The notes beneath the pieces were generated by a model. That model did not search any database. It saw nothing but the letters and a program-made list of their open reading frames with translations, and was not told the DNA's origin. From Flavobacteriales bacterium (GTDB taxonomy: Bacteria; Bacteroidota; Bacteroidia; Flavobacteriales_F; PHOS-HE28): a stretch of DNA of 64,000 nucleotides. The translations under genes were made by a program, and so were the position numbers. Shown here piece after piece: positions 52,663-59,385 of this stretch (its first letter is position 1; each line of letters begins with the position of its first letter). The stretch spans positions 1-64,000 of the forward strand of contig JACJZJ010000001.1 in NCBI GenBank assembly GCA_020635675.1. The letters are read 5' to 3'.

Positions 52663-54174
52663 TTACGCTTTCGCGGCCTCGGCCAGCATCTTCTTGCCGG
52701 CGGCGATCACGTCCTCGATGTTCCCCTTCAGGTTGAAGGCGGCTTCGGGGTACTCGTCCATCTCGCCCTCGAGGATCATATTGAATCCCTTGATGGTCTC
52801 CTCGATGGGCACCATCACACCTTTCAGTCCGGTGAACTGTTCGGCCACGTGGAAGGGTTGACTGAGGAATCGCTGCACGCGGCGCGCGCGGCTCACGGCC
52901 TGCTTGTCCTCTTCGCTCAGTTCGTCCATGCCGAGGATGGCGATGATGTCCTGCAGTTCCTTGTAGCGTTGGAGGATGGCCTTCACGCGCTGGGCACAAT
53001 CGTAGTGCTCCTGGCCAACGACCGACGGGGTGAGGATCCGGCTGGTGGAATCCAGCGGGTCCACGGAGGGGTAGATACCGAGCTCGGCGATCTTCCGGCT
53101 GAGCACCGTCGTGGCGTCCAGGTGGGCGAAGGTGGTCGCCGGCGCCGGGTCGGTCAGGTCGTCCGCGGGCACGTACACCGCCTGCACGGAGGTGATGGAC
53201 CCGCGCTTGGTGGAGGTGATGCGCTCCTGCATGGCGCCCATTTCCGTGGCCAGTGTGGGCTGATATCCCACCGCGCTCGGCATCCGGCCCAGCAGGGCGG
53301 ACACCTCGGAGCCCGCCTGGGTGAAACGGAAGATATTGTCCACGAAGAAGAGGATATCCCGGCCACCGCCCTCACCCTCCCCATCGCGGAAGTACTCGGC
53401 GAGGGTCAGACCGCTCAACGCCACGCGTGCACGAGCGCCGGGAGGCTCGTTCATCTGGCCGAAGATGAAGGTGGCCTGGCTGGAGGAAAGCTGGTCGTAG
53501 TCGACCTTGGTCAGGTCCCAGCCGCCCTTCTCCATGCTGTGCGTGAATCCTTCGCCGTACTTGATGATACCGGCCTCGATCATCTCGCGGAGCAGGTCGT
53601 TCCCCTCTCGGGTGCGCTCACCCACGCCGGCGAAAACGCTGTAGCCACTGTATCCCTTGGCGATGTTGTTGATCAGCTCCTGGATCAGCACGGTCTTGCC
53701 CACGCCGGCGCCGCCGAAGAGGCCGATCTTGCCGCCCTTGGCGTAGGGTTCGATGAGGTCGATCACCTTGATGCCCGTGAAGAGCACCTCCGTGCTGGTC
53801 GTCAGGTCCTCGAACTTGGGGGCTTCGCGGTGGATGGGGTAGCGCTTGGCGGTTTCCACCGGCTTCATCCCATCGATGGCCTGACCGGTCACGTTGAAGA
53901 GCCGGCCCTTGATGGCCTCACCCACGGGCATGCTGATCGGACCCTCCTGCCCCACGACCTCGGTGCCGCGTGCCAGTCCATCAGTGCTGTCCATGCTGAT
54001 GGCACGCACCGTGTCCTCGCCGATCAGCTGCTGGGTCTCCAGCACCAGGGTGGTGCCGTCCTCGCGCTTGATGTGCAGCGCGTCATAGATATTGGGCAGC
54101 GAGGTGGCGTTCTCGAAACGCACGTCGACCACAGGTCCGATGACCTGGACGACCTTTCCGATGTGCTTGGACAT
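52663..54174 (-). CDS. atpD: ATP synthase F1 subunit beta
   Basis: The 503-residue catalytic subunit has Walker A GGAGVGKTV, GVGERTREGNDLLREM, FVDNIFRFTQAGSEVSALLGRMPSA-type region and QEHYDCAQRVKAILQRYKEL. It makes ATP from ADP and phosphate as one of three beta subunits in F1. The start MSKHIGKVVQVIGPVVDV is standard. A TACCTTCG box lies 47 bases upstream. It is followed by atpC in a two-gene unit. Confidence 0.97.
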   Translation of the reverse strand: MSKHIGKVVQVIGPVVDVRFENATSLPNIYDALHIKREDGTTLVLETQQLIGEDTVRAISMDSTDGLARGTEVVGQEGPISMPVGEAIKGRLFNVTGQAIDGMKPVETAKRYPIHREAPKFEDLTTSTEVLFTGIKVIDLIEPYAKGGKIGLFGGAGVGKTVLIQELINNIAKGYSGYSVFAGVGERTREGNDLLREMIEAGIIKYGEGFTHSMEKGGWDLTKVDYDQLSSSQATFIFGQMNEPPGARARVALSGLTLAEYFRDGEGEGGGRDILFFVDNIFRFTQAGSEVSALLGRMPSAVGYQPTLATEMGAMQERITSTKRGSITSVQAVYVPADDLTDPAPATTFAHLDATTVLSRKIAELGIYPSVDPLDSTSRILTPSVVGQEHYDCAQRVKAILQRYKELQDIIAILGMDELSEEDKQAVSRARRVQRFLSQPFHVAEQFTGLKGVMVPIEETIKGFNMILEGEMDEYPEAAFNLKGNIEDVIAAGKKMLAEAAKA

Positions 54175-54220
54175 GAGCGGGTTAGGCTAGGGATACGGGG
54201 TTGATCCCGATTTGCGGCCG

Positions 54221-54228
54221 CGAAGGTA
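54221..54228 (-). promoter_or_regulatory. -7 box upstream of atpD
   Basis: The minus strand reads TACCTTCG, 46 bases upstream of the atpD ATG at 54174. Confidence 0.55.
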
Positions 54229-54346
54229 CGGCTTGCCTCGGGATGGACAATGGACGTGGATGGGTTGTGGAGAAGTCAGGGCGGTCCTGAGCACATGCGC
54301 CCAATGCATCGAACGACTTCCGACCATCGCCCCCAACTTTGCGGCC

Positions 54347-55291
54347 GTGAAGGTCCATCGTGATCTGGCTTCTTTCCGGGAGGTGCCCCGGCCCGTGCTC
54401 ACCACCGGTACTTTCGACGGTGTGCACCGCGGCCATCGCGTGATCCTGGAGCGGTTGAACGAGGTGGCGCGCCGGGAGGATGGCGAAAGCGTGCTGTTCA
54501 CCTTCCACCCCCACCCCCGGATGGTACTGCACCCGGACGACAGCGGGCTGGAGCTGCTCAATACGCAGGACGAAAAGATCGCCCTGCTGGAGGCCGCCGG
54601 GGTGGACCATCTGCTGGTGATCCCCTTCTCCCGGTCCTTTTCCCGGATGACCGCGGTGGAATACGTCCGGGACATCCTGGTGGAGGGCATCGGCGTGCAT
54701 GCCGTGGTGATCGGCTACGACCATCGCTTCGGTCGCAACCGCGAAGGGGACATCCATGTCCTGCGTCAACTGGGCGAAGCCTACGACTTCCAGGTGAAGG
54801 AGATCCCCGCGCAGGAGATCGACCGCGTGAAGGTGAGCAGCACCAAGGTCCGGGAGGCATTGAAGGAAGGTGATATCCGAACGGCCGACAGCTACCTGGG
54901 CTATGCCTACCCGCTGAGCGGCGTTGTGGTGGCCGGGGACCGGATCGGCCGCACCATCGGCTACCCGACGGCGAACATCGCGATGATCGACCCCTACAAG
55001 CTGGTGCCGGCCAACGGCGTGTACGCCGTGCGCGTCGATGTCAGGGGATCCACCCATGACGGCATGTTGAACATCGGCACAAGACCCACCATCAGTGAAC
55101 GCAGCGCGGACCGCACCGTGGAGGCCCATGTCTTCGACTTCAGCGCCGACATCTACGGTGAGCCCATCACCGTCCGCCTGTATGCAAGACTGCGGGACGA
55201 AGTGCGGTTCCCGGACCTGGAGGCTTTGCGGGCGCAGCTGGATCGGGATACGGGATCGGCGCGAGGCGCGTTGAAGCAGATGCGGTCATGA
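54347..55291 (+). CDS. ribF: Bifunctional riboflavin kinase/FMN adenylyltransferase
   Basis: The protein of about 314 residues has an N-terminal adenylyltransferase (TTGTFDGVHRGHRVIL, FTFHPHPRMVL, VIGYDHRFGRNREGDI, SSTKVREALKEG) and a C-terminal kinase (GDRIGRTIGYPTANI, GMLNIGTRPTI, VEAHVFDFSADIYG). It turns riboflavin into FMN and FAD. No ATG fits; the GTG at 54347 starting VKVHRDLASF is chosen because a CAACTTTG box ends 5 bases upstream. It overlaps the LRR gene by 4 bases. Confidence 0.93.
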   Translation: MKVHRDLASFREVPRPVLTTGTFDGVHRGHRVILERLNEVARREDGESVLFTFHPHPRMVLHPDDSGLELLNTQDEKIALLEAAGVDHLLVIPFSRSFSRMTAVEYVRDILVEGIGVHAVVIGYDHRFGRNREGDIHVLRQLGEAYDFQVKEIPAQEIDRVKVSSTKVREALKEGDIRTADSYLGYAYPLSGVVVAGDRIGRTIGYPTANIAMIDPYKLVPANGVYAVRVDVRGSTHDGMLNIGTRPTISERSADRTVEAHVFDFSADIYGEPITVRLYARLRDEVRFPDLEALRAQLDRDTGSARGALKQMRS

Positions 55292-55893
55292 TCCGTCGGT
55301 CGACATCCCTGCTGTTCTTCGTGCTCCTGTTCCCTGCCGTTGGCGCGCGGGCCCAGCTGCTCGATCGCATCGCATTGGATACGGTCAGGGTGTACCACAG
55401 CCTGGAGCACGCCCTGAAGGAACCGGACAAGGTCTTCGCGCTGGACCTGTCCCGGCAGAAGCTGAAGGACCTGCCGGAAGCCTTGTTCGGCCTGAAGCAT
55501 CTGAACATCCTCCGGCTTGAGGGCAACAAGCTGAGGCAACTCCCGGATCGGCTGGCGGAGTTGTCCGACCTGCAGGTGCTCGACCTCAAGCACAACAAGC
55601 TGGAGGAATTCCCTGAGGTGATCTGTTCGCTCACCCATCTGGAGCGTCTCGATATGTCGCGCAATGCGCTGACCGGACTTCCCGAATGCCTGGGTCGGCT
55701 CACGGAACTCGTTTCGCTGGACCTGTGGAGCAACGACCTGGCCACGTTCCCCGACTCCCTCAGCGGCATGACGGCGCTGCGCTTCCTGGACCTGCGGGTG
55801 ATCCAGATCGAGGAGAAGGAGCAGGACCGCATCAGCGAACTGCTGCCACGGGCCAAGATCTATTTCTCGGCTCCCTGCAATTGCGGGATGTAG
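55288..55893 (+). CDS. Leucine-rich-repeat protein, exported
   Basis: The 201-residue protein has a signal peptide (LLFFVLLFPAVGARAQ) and six or so LRR units of about 23 residues (LNILRLEGNKLRQLPDRLAE, LQVLDLKHNKLEEFPEVIC, LVSLDLWSNDLATFPDSLSG), ending CNCGM. LRR arrays bind proteins; the partner is unknown. It is coupled to ribF by a 4-base overlap. The functional link to riboflavin metabolism is not obvious. Confidence 0.8.
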   Translation: MIRRSTSLLFFVLLFPAVGARAQLLDRIALDTVRVYHSLEHALKEPDKVFALDLSRQKLKDLPEALFGLKHLNILRLEGNKLRQLPDRLAELSDLQVLDLKHNKLEEFPEVICSLTHLERLDMSRNALTGLPECLGRLTELVSLDLWSNDLATFPDSLSGMTALRFLDLRVIQIEEKEQDRISELLPRAKIYFSAPCNCGM

Positions 55894-55911
55894 GATGTGG
55901 AAAGTGGAAAC

Positions 55912-56044
55912 GTGAAAGCTGAAAAAAGGGGCTCAGCGAAGATGGCGGCATCAAGGGCCGATCACCGCATCATGCCTTTTCACGGCTTTCTTCCGATCCG
56001 TGATCCCCTCATTTCGACCAACAACTTTTACATTCAGCTTTCAC
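55912..56044. repeat. 12-bp perfect inverted repeat with heptad-like arms
   Basis: GTGAAAGCTGAA (55912-55923) and TTCAGCTTTCAC (56033-56044) are perfect reverse complements with 109 bases between. The arms belong to the heptad-periodic pyrimidine/purine tracts seen at 33836, 58561 and 59188. The gap between the LRR gene and the PnuC gene (159 bases) otherwise has no gene. Confidence 0.6.
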
Positions 56045-56051
56045 CTTTTCC

Positions 56052-56666
56052 TTGTTTCCCTGGACCTTCATCGAGATCCTGGCCGTGATCGGCAATCTGG
56101 CCTATACCATAGGCATGGCATGGGAGAGGCGCTCAGGCTGGCTGTTCGGCATTGCCGCGTCCGCACTGAGCGTCGCGCTATTCCTGCACCAACAGCTACC
56201 GGGACAGGTCGTGCTCAGTGCGTACTACGTGGCCATGGGTGTCTACGGATGGCTCACCTGGGGGAAGGGCGCGGAGCAGCTGCCGATCCGCCAGCGCGAG
56301 CTGCTGTTCCATTTGGTGCTGCTTGGCGTGGTGGGTCTACTGACCTTGATGGTCGGACGCGGGCTCGAACGTTTCCTTGACAGCGCACGTCCATACGAGG
56401 ATGCCTTCGTCACGGTCCTCAGCCTGTTCGCCACATGGATGATGGCTCGCAAGGTGCTTGAGAATTGGGTGTACTGGATCGTCGCCGATGCGGTCGGGGT
56501 GCACCTGTATCTCACCAGCGGGCTTACCTGGTATGCCCTGCTCTTCGTGGTGTACATCGGGCTGTCGATCGCCGGGTGGTGGCGGTGGACCCGCACTTGG
56601 CGTGATCAGCGGCGCACGAACGGCGTTGCGGTCACACGCCCGTCCACGGTCGACCGCAGCCAATAA
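56052..56666 (+). CDS. PnuC-family transporter (nicotinamide riboside or thiamine)
   Basis: The 204-residue protein has seven hydrophobic helices (FIEILAVIGNLAYTIGMAW, SAYYVAMGVYGWLTW, AFVTVLSLFATWMMARKVL, NWVYWIVADAVGVHLYL) and matches the PnuC family of vitamin-precursor facilitators. Members move nicotinamide riboside (PnuC) or thiamine (PnuT); the nearby TPP riboswitch favours the latter, but the sequence alone does not decide. No ATG fits; TTG at 56052 (TTG TTT CCC TGG) gives MFPWTF. Its 3' end overlaps the convergent T9SS gene by 61 bases. Confidence 0.82.
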   Translation: MFPWTFIEILAVIGNLAYTIGMAWERRSGWLFGIAASALSVALFLHQQLPGQVVLSAYYVAMGVYGWLTWGKGAEQLPIRQRELLFHLVLLGVVGLLTLMVGRGLERFLDSARPYEDAFVTVLSLFATWMMARKVLENWVYWIVADAVGVHLYLTSGLTWYALLFVVYIGLSIAGWWRWTRTWRDQRRTNGVAVTRPSTVDRSQ

Positions 56667-58459
56667 GCACCTGGTTCCAGATCACGCACGTCCAACCGGT
56701 CACGGCCCCCCGTGCTTGTTCGCGGAGCGATCACGGTGCGTCCACCGGCATCCACGACTTCCAGTCGCACGGCGTCCGGCGTGGACCATTCCACTCCCAG
56801 CAGGTCCGTTGCCGGATTGGGTGCGAGACGGATGTCTGTGTTCCATGTGATCGGTCGGTCGATGCCCAGAAGCAGGTCCGAAGTGCCCACGTTGTTCAAT
56901 AGGGTGGAATTGGCATACGAGATCGAGCCGCCGATCACGATCTGCCCGCCATAGGAGGTCGTGGCGTTCACAACATCACCACCGATCCACGCGATCCCCT
57001 GCACGTCCTCGGTGGCATCCACGAACCGCGCGACGTGGTTCCCGCTATCGTTCAGCCCCGGTCCATAGACCTCGAAGGTCCCGCATAGGAACACTTCGCC
57101 GGCGTGTTCCCCGAAACCAAGCACGGCACTCGGGGTGGCGGTGGCGTTGGTCAGGATGCTCCCGTTCTGGTATTGCGGTGCGTTCCACTGCGATGCGCTT
57201 GCGGGCAGCAGGGCAAGCCCGAAGCCGGGGTCCGTTCCATCGAACAGCATGCCACCGGCCAACAGCGTGCCGTTGCGTTCGTGCAGCGCGAACACCTCGT
57301 CAGGCAGTCCGTCAGCCAATTGCTGCCATTGGCCGTTCACCAGCTCTGCGACATGCATGCAGGGCGTTCCGCCGAATTGACCGATCTCGGTGAAGGCGCC
57401 GGCCGCGACCAAACGGCCATCGTGTATGCTGAGCGCGTGGATCGCATTGTTCAGGGGATCCCCCACCGGCTCCCAACTGCTCCCGTTCCAATGCATGACC
57501 TGATAGGTGATGCCGGCGAAGCCGCTCGCATCGCCTGCGGCATAGAGTTCACCGTTCATCACGAAAAGGTCATTGAGGTGCGGGTCCATGCCCCATTCCA
57601 CGGTCTCATAGCTCCAACCCCAGCCGTTCCAGCGTGCCAGGTCGCTGAGCCCACCCTGGAAGTGACCGGCCACCAGCAGGTCCTGACCGACGATGACCAT
57701 ATCCTTCGGGTCGCCATTGATGCCGGTGCCCATTGTCAAGTATTGTCCGCCTGACCAGCGAACGATCCCGTTCACCACAGTTCCTCCGGCATCACCGAAC
57801 CGGCCGGCCAGGTAGAGGTTGCCCTGGCCATCGTTCACCATGCAGGTCACGGTGCTGTCCATTCCGCCGCCCATATCGGACCAGAACGTCTGCGGGGGAT
57901 AACCCGGTTGGATCCAGGCCAGTTCGTCCACGGTGAATCCGTGGTGGGAAGCCCAGTTGATGATGTCGGGTGCGTAGCGGGGATCTGCGGTCAGTTCGCT
58001 CACATAGGCCAGGTTGTTGCCGTTGTGGATCCGTTCCGCCAGAGCAGCGTCACCGCTTTCGATCATCAACTGCCCCACGGCGCAGGCGGTCCGATGGGGG
58101 TCGATGAAGACCGGGTTGCGGAAGGGCAGCACGTCGTTGCTCGGGAATAGACCACGGTCCGCGTAGTGCTCCAGATCATCGAGCAGCCGTCTGCGATGTT
58201 GCATCTGGTCGGCGCTGAGGCCTTCCGGCGTGTGCACGTACAGATAGGCCCGAACACGATGCAGGTGCGCTGCGATCCGCTGCGCTTCATTCTTGAAATG
58301 CACCGTCCGTTCACCACCGTCGGGCGTTGGATCACGCACGGCCCATTGGGTGTTCACCTCCAGGAGATGCCGCGCGAGCGGTGCATCCTGTTGTGGGGCG
58401 AGTTGGGCGAAGAGGGGAAGTGAGGTCCCGGTCAGGGCGAGGAGGAGAAGTCCTTTCAT
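56606..58459 (-). CDS. T9SS type A sorting-domain protein with repeated beta-propeller-like segments
   Basis: The 617-residue secreted protein has a signal peptide (LLLLALTGTSLPLFAQ) and a helical N-terminal part (about 20-185). Repeated segments follow (NLYLAGRFGDAGG, ELYAAGDASGFAGITYQVMHW, RLVAAGAFTEIGQFGG) of the kind in kelch/WD-like propellers of Bacteroidota surface proteins. The C-terminal sorting domain starts near residue 545 (RLAPNPATDLLGVEW) and ends VTATPFVRR. Exported by T9SS; ligand unknown. It lies antisense between the PnuC and NadR-like genes and overlaps the PnuC 3' end. Confidence 0.82.
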   Translation of the reverse strand: MKGLLLLALTGTSLPLFAQLAPQQDAPLARHLLEVNTQWAVRDPTPDGGERTVHFKNEAQRIAAHLHRVRAYLYVHTPEGLSADQMQHRRRLLDDLEHYADRGLFPSNDVLPFRNPVFIDPHRTACAVGQLMIESGDAALAERIHNGNNLAYVSELTADPRYAPDIINWASHHGFTVDELAWIQPGYPPQTFWSDMGGGMDSTVTCMVNDGQGNLYLAGRFGDAGGTVVNGIVRWSGGQYLTMGTGINGDPKDMVIVGQDLLVAGHFQGGLSDLARWNGWGWSYETVEWGMDPHLNDLFVMNGELYAAGDASGFAGITYQVMHWNGSSWEPVGDPLNNAIHALSIHDGRLVAAGAFTEIGQFGGTPCMHVAELVNGQWQQLADGLPDEVFALHERNGTLLAGGMLFDGTDPGFGLALLPASASQWNAPQYQNGSILTNATATPSAVLGFGEHAGEVFLCGTFEVYGPGLNDSGNHVARFVDATEDVQGIAWIGGDVVNATTSYGGQIVIGGSISYANSTLLNNVGTSDLLLGIDRPITWNTDIRLAPNPATDLLGVEWSTPDAVRLEVVDAGGRTVIAPRTSTGGRDRLDVRDLEPGAYWLRSTVDGRVTATPFVRR

Positions 58460-58505
58460 GATCGTGTCAGTTGATCGTGTGTCGTTCCCTAGAGGCAACA
58501 GCCCA

Positions 58506-58513
58506 CATCTTTG
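58506..58513 (+). promoter_or_regulatory. Possible -7 box upstream of the NadR-like gene
   Basis: CATCTTTG, one mismatch from consensus, lies 79 bases before the ATG at 58593, in the spacer shared with the divergent T9SS gene. Confidence 0.3.
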
Positions 58514-58560
58514 CTGCCTCCGCAGTGATAGAAAGTTACGGGCGGGGTGGCCGGATGTGT

Positions 58561-58592
58561 TTCCTGTTCCCGCTTTCAACATTCGACTTTTG
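58561..58592 (+). repeat. Heptad-periodic pyrimidine tract upstream of the NadR-like gene
   Basis: TTCCTGT TCCCGCT TTCAACA TTCGACT TT precedes the ATG directly; each heptad begins T(T/C)C. It matches the period-7 pattern at 33836 and 59188. Confidence 0.45.
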
Positions 58593-59105
58593 ATGCGTCG
58601 TATCGCCATCACCGGCCCCGAGAGCAGCGGCAAGACCACCCTGGCCAGGGCCGTGGCCGCCCACTATGGCGCGCTGTGGGTGCAGGAGTTCGCACGGGAA
58701 TACCTGGCGCGCATCGATCGACCGTATGTGGAAGCCGATCTGATCGCCATCGCGAAGGGACAGCTCGCGTCGGAACAGGCACAGGAGGATCCGAACCGTT
58801 CACTGCTCGTGTGCGATACGGACATGATCACCCACCGCATCTGGAGCCAGGAGAAATACGGACGCGTGGCCCCCGAACTGGAACAGCTCGTGCAGGGGAC
58901 GCTCTACGACCTCGCCCTGCTCTGTCGCCCCGACATTCCCTGGGAATACGATCCCCTGCGTGAGAACCCGCACGACCGCGACCGGCTCTTCGCGTTGTAC
59001 CACGCCACGCTGATCGAACTCAAGCGCCCCTTCGTGATCATCGAAGGCGATCGACGCGAACGCCTGCATCGGGCCGTGCACGCGATCGGAGAGGTGATGG
59101 GGTAA
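58593..59105 (+). CDS. NadR-like P-loop kinase (AAA family ATPase)
   Basis: The 170-residue protein starts MRRIAITGPESSGKTTLARA (P-loop at GPESSGKTT) and has QEFAREYLARIDRPY, LLVCDTDMITHRIW and LLCRPDIPWEYDPLRENPHD. This matches the C-terminal kinase domain of NadR, which phosphorylates nicotinamide riboside to NMN. The adenylyltransferase and regulator domains of full-length NadR are absent. In Bacteroidota such genes sit beside PnuC-family transporters. With the TPP riboswitch next door, a kinase acting on thiamine or a precursor is a possible alternative; neither is proven here. Confidence 0.85.
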   Translation: MRRIAITGPESSGKTTLARAVAAHYGALWVQEFAREYLARIDRPYVEADLIAIAKGQLASEQAQEDPNRSLLVCDTDMITHRIWSQEKYGRVAPELEQLVQGTLYDLALLCRPDIPWEYDPLRENPHDRDRLFALYHATLIELKRPFVIIEGDRRERLHRAVHAIGEVMG

Positions 59106-59130
59106 TGGTGCTGATCAGCGCGAGGGTATG

Positions 59131-59149
59131 GTCGACCCTGTGGGTCGAC
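59131..59149. repeat. Perfect palindromic hairpin after the NadR-like gene
   Basis: GTCGACCC TGT GGGTCGAC forms an eight-pair stem with a three-base loop, 26 bases after the NadR-like stop. There is no T-tract, so it is not a standard terminator; it could be a protein-binding site or part of an mRNA stabilising end. Confidence 0.5.
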
Positions 59150-59187
59150 GTTACAGGTGGTCATCTGGATATCTCGGTAGTTTCATA

Positions 59188-59235
59188 TTTCAGCTTTCCA
59201 CTTTCTCGTTCACACTTTCTCGTTTCCTGTCTCCT
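59188..59235 (+). repeat. Heptad-periodic pyrimidine tract upstream of the riboswitch
   Basis: The tract contains CACTTTCTCGTTCA (59199-59212) followed directly by CACTTTCTCGTTTC (59213-59226), preceded by TTTCAGCTTTC. It resembles the perfect 14-mer tandem at 33836 rotated to CACTTCATCGTTCC. Confidence 0.6.
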
Positions 59236-59240
59236 CCCCA

Positions 59241-59248
59241 TACCTTCG
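59241..59248 (+). promoter_or_regulatory. -7 box of the TPP riboswitch transcript
   Basis: TACCTTCG ends six bases before the first base of riboswitch stem P1 (59255). A riboswitch starting this close to a promoter box supports reading TACCTTCG as a true promoter and fixes the expected start about 5-6 bases downstream. Confidence 0.7.
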
Positions 59249-59254
59249 CCCCGT

Positions 59255-59335
59255 CATCACCCGGGGTGCTCCGCCGACACGCGGATGCTGAGATCATACC
59301 CGTTGAACCTGCGCAGGTAATGCTGCGAAGGGATG
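59255..59335 (+). ncRNA. TPP riboswitch (THI element)
   Basis: The sequence contains the conserved core elements in order: GGGGTGC (59263-59269), GCTGAGA, ACCC, TTGAACCTG, then TAATGC and AAGGGATG. CATC at 59255-59258 pairs with GATG at 59332-59335 as stem P1. These are the pyrimidine-sensor and pyrophosphate-sensor helices of the TPP aptamer (Rfam RF00059 class, by eye). Thiamine pyrophosphate binding normally lowers expression of the gene downstream, here a TonB-dependent receptor 51 bases after the aptamer. Confidence 0.93.
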
Positions 59336-59353
59336 CGCCAGCCAACGGCGGCA

Positions 59354-59382
59354 CCTCCGTGCGATGACCCTGAACACGGAGG
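59354..59382 (+). promoter_or_regulatory. Expression-platform hairpin covering the ribosome-binding site
   Basis: CCTCCGTG (59354-59361) and CACGGAGG (59375-59382) form an eight-pair perfect stem with a 13-base loop. The right arm contains GGAGG, ending three bases before the ATG at 59386. It could hide the start region when the aptamer is bound. No T-tract follows, so control is more likely translational than by termination. Confidence 0.7.
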
Positions 59383-59385
59383 ACC

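Noticed and set aside
52366..54204. 612-residue plus-strand frame opposite atpD-atpC
   Set aside because: It exactly covers the ATP-synthase genes on the other strand and contains no motif; high GC keeps antisense frames open.
58506..58513. Strong promoter call for the NadR-like gene
   Set aside because: Kept only at low confidence: the first base does not match and the gap to the start is 79 bases, unlike the others.
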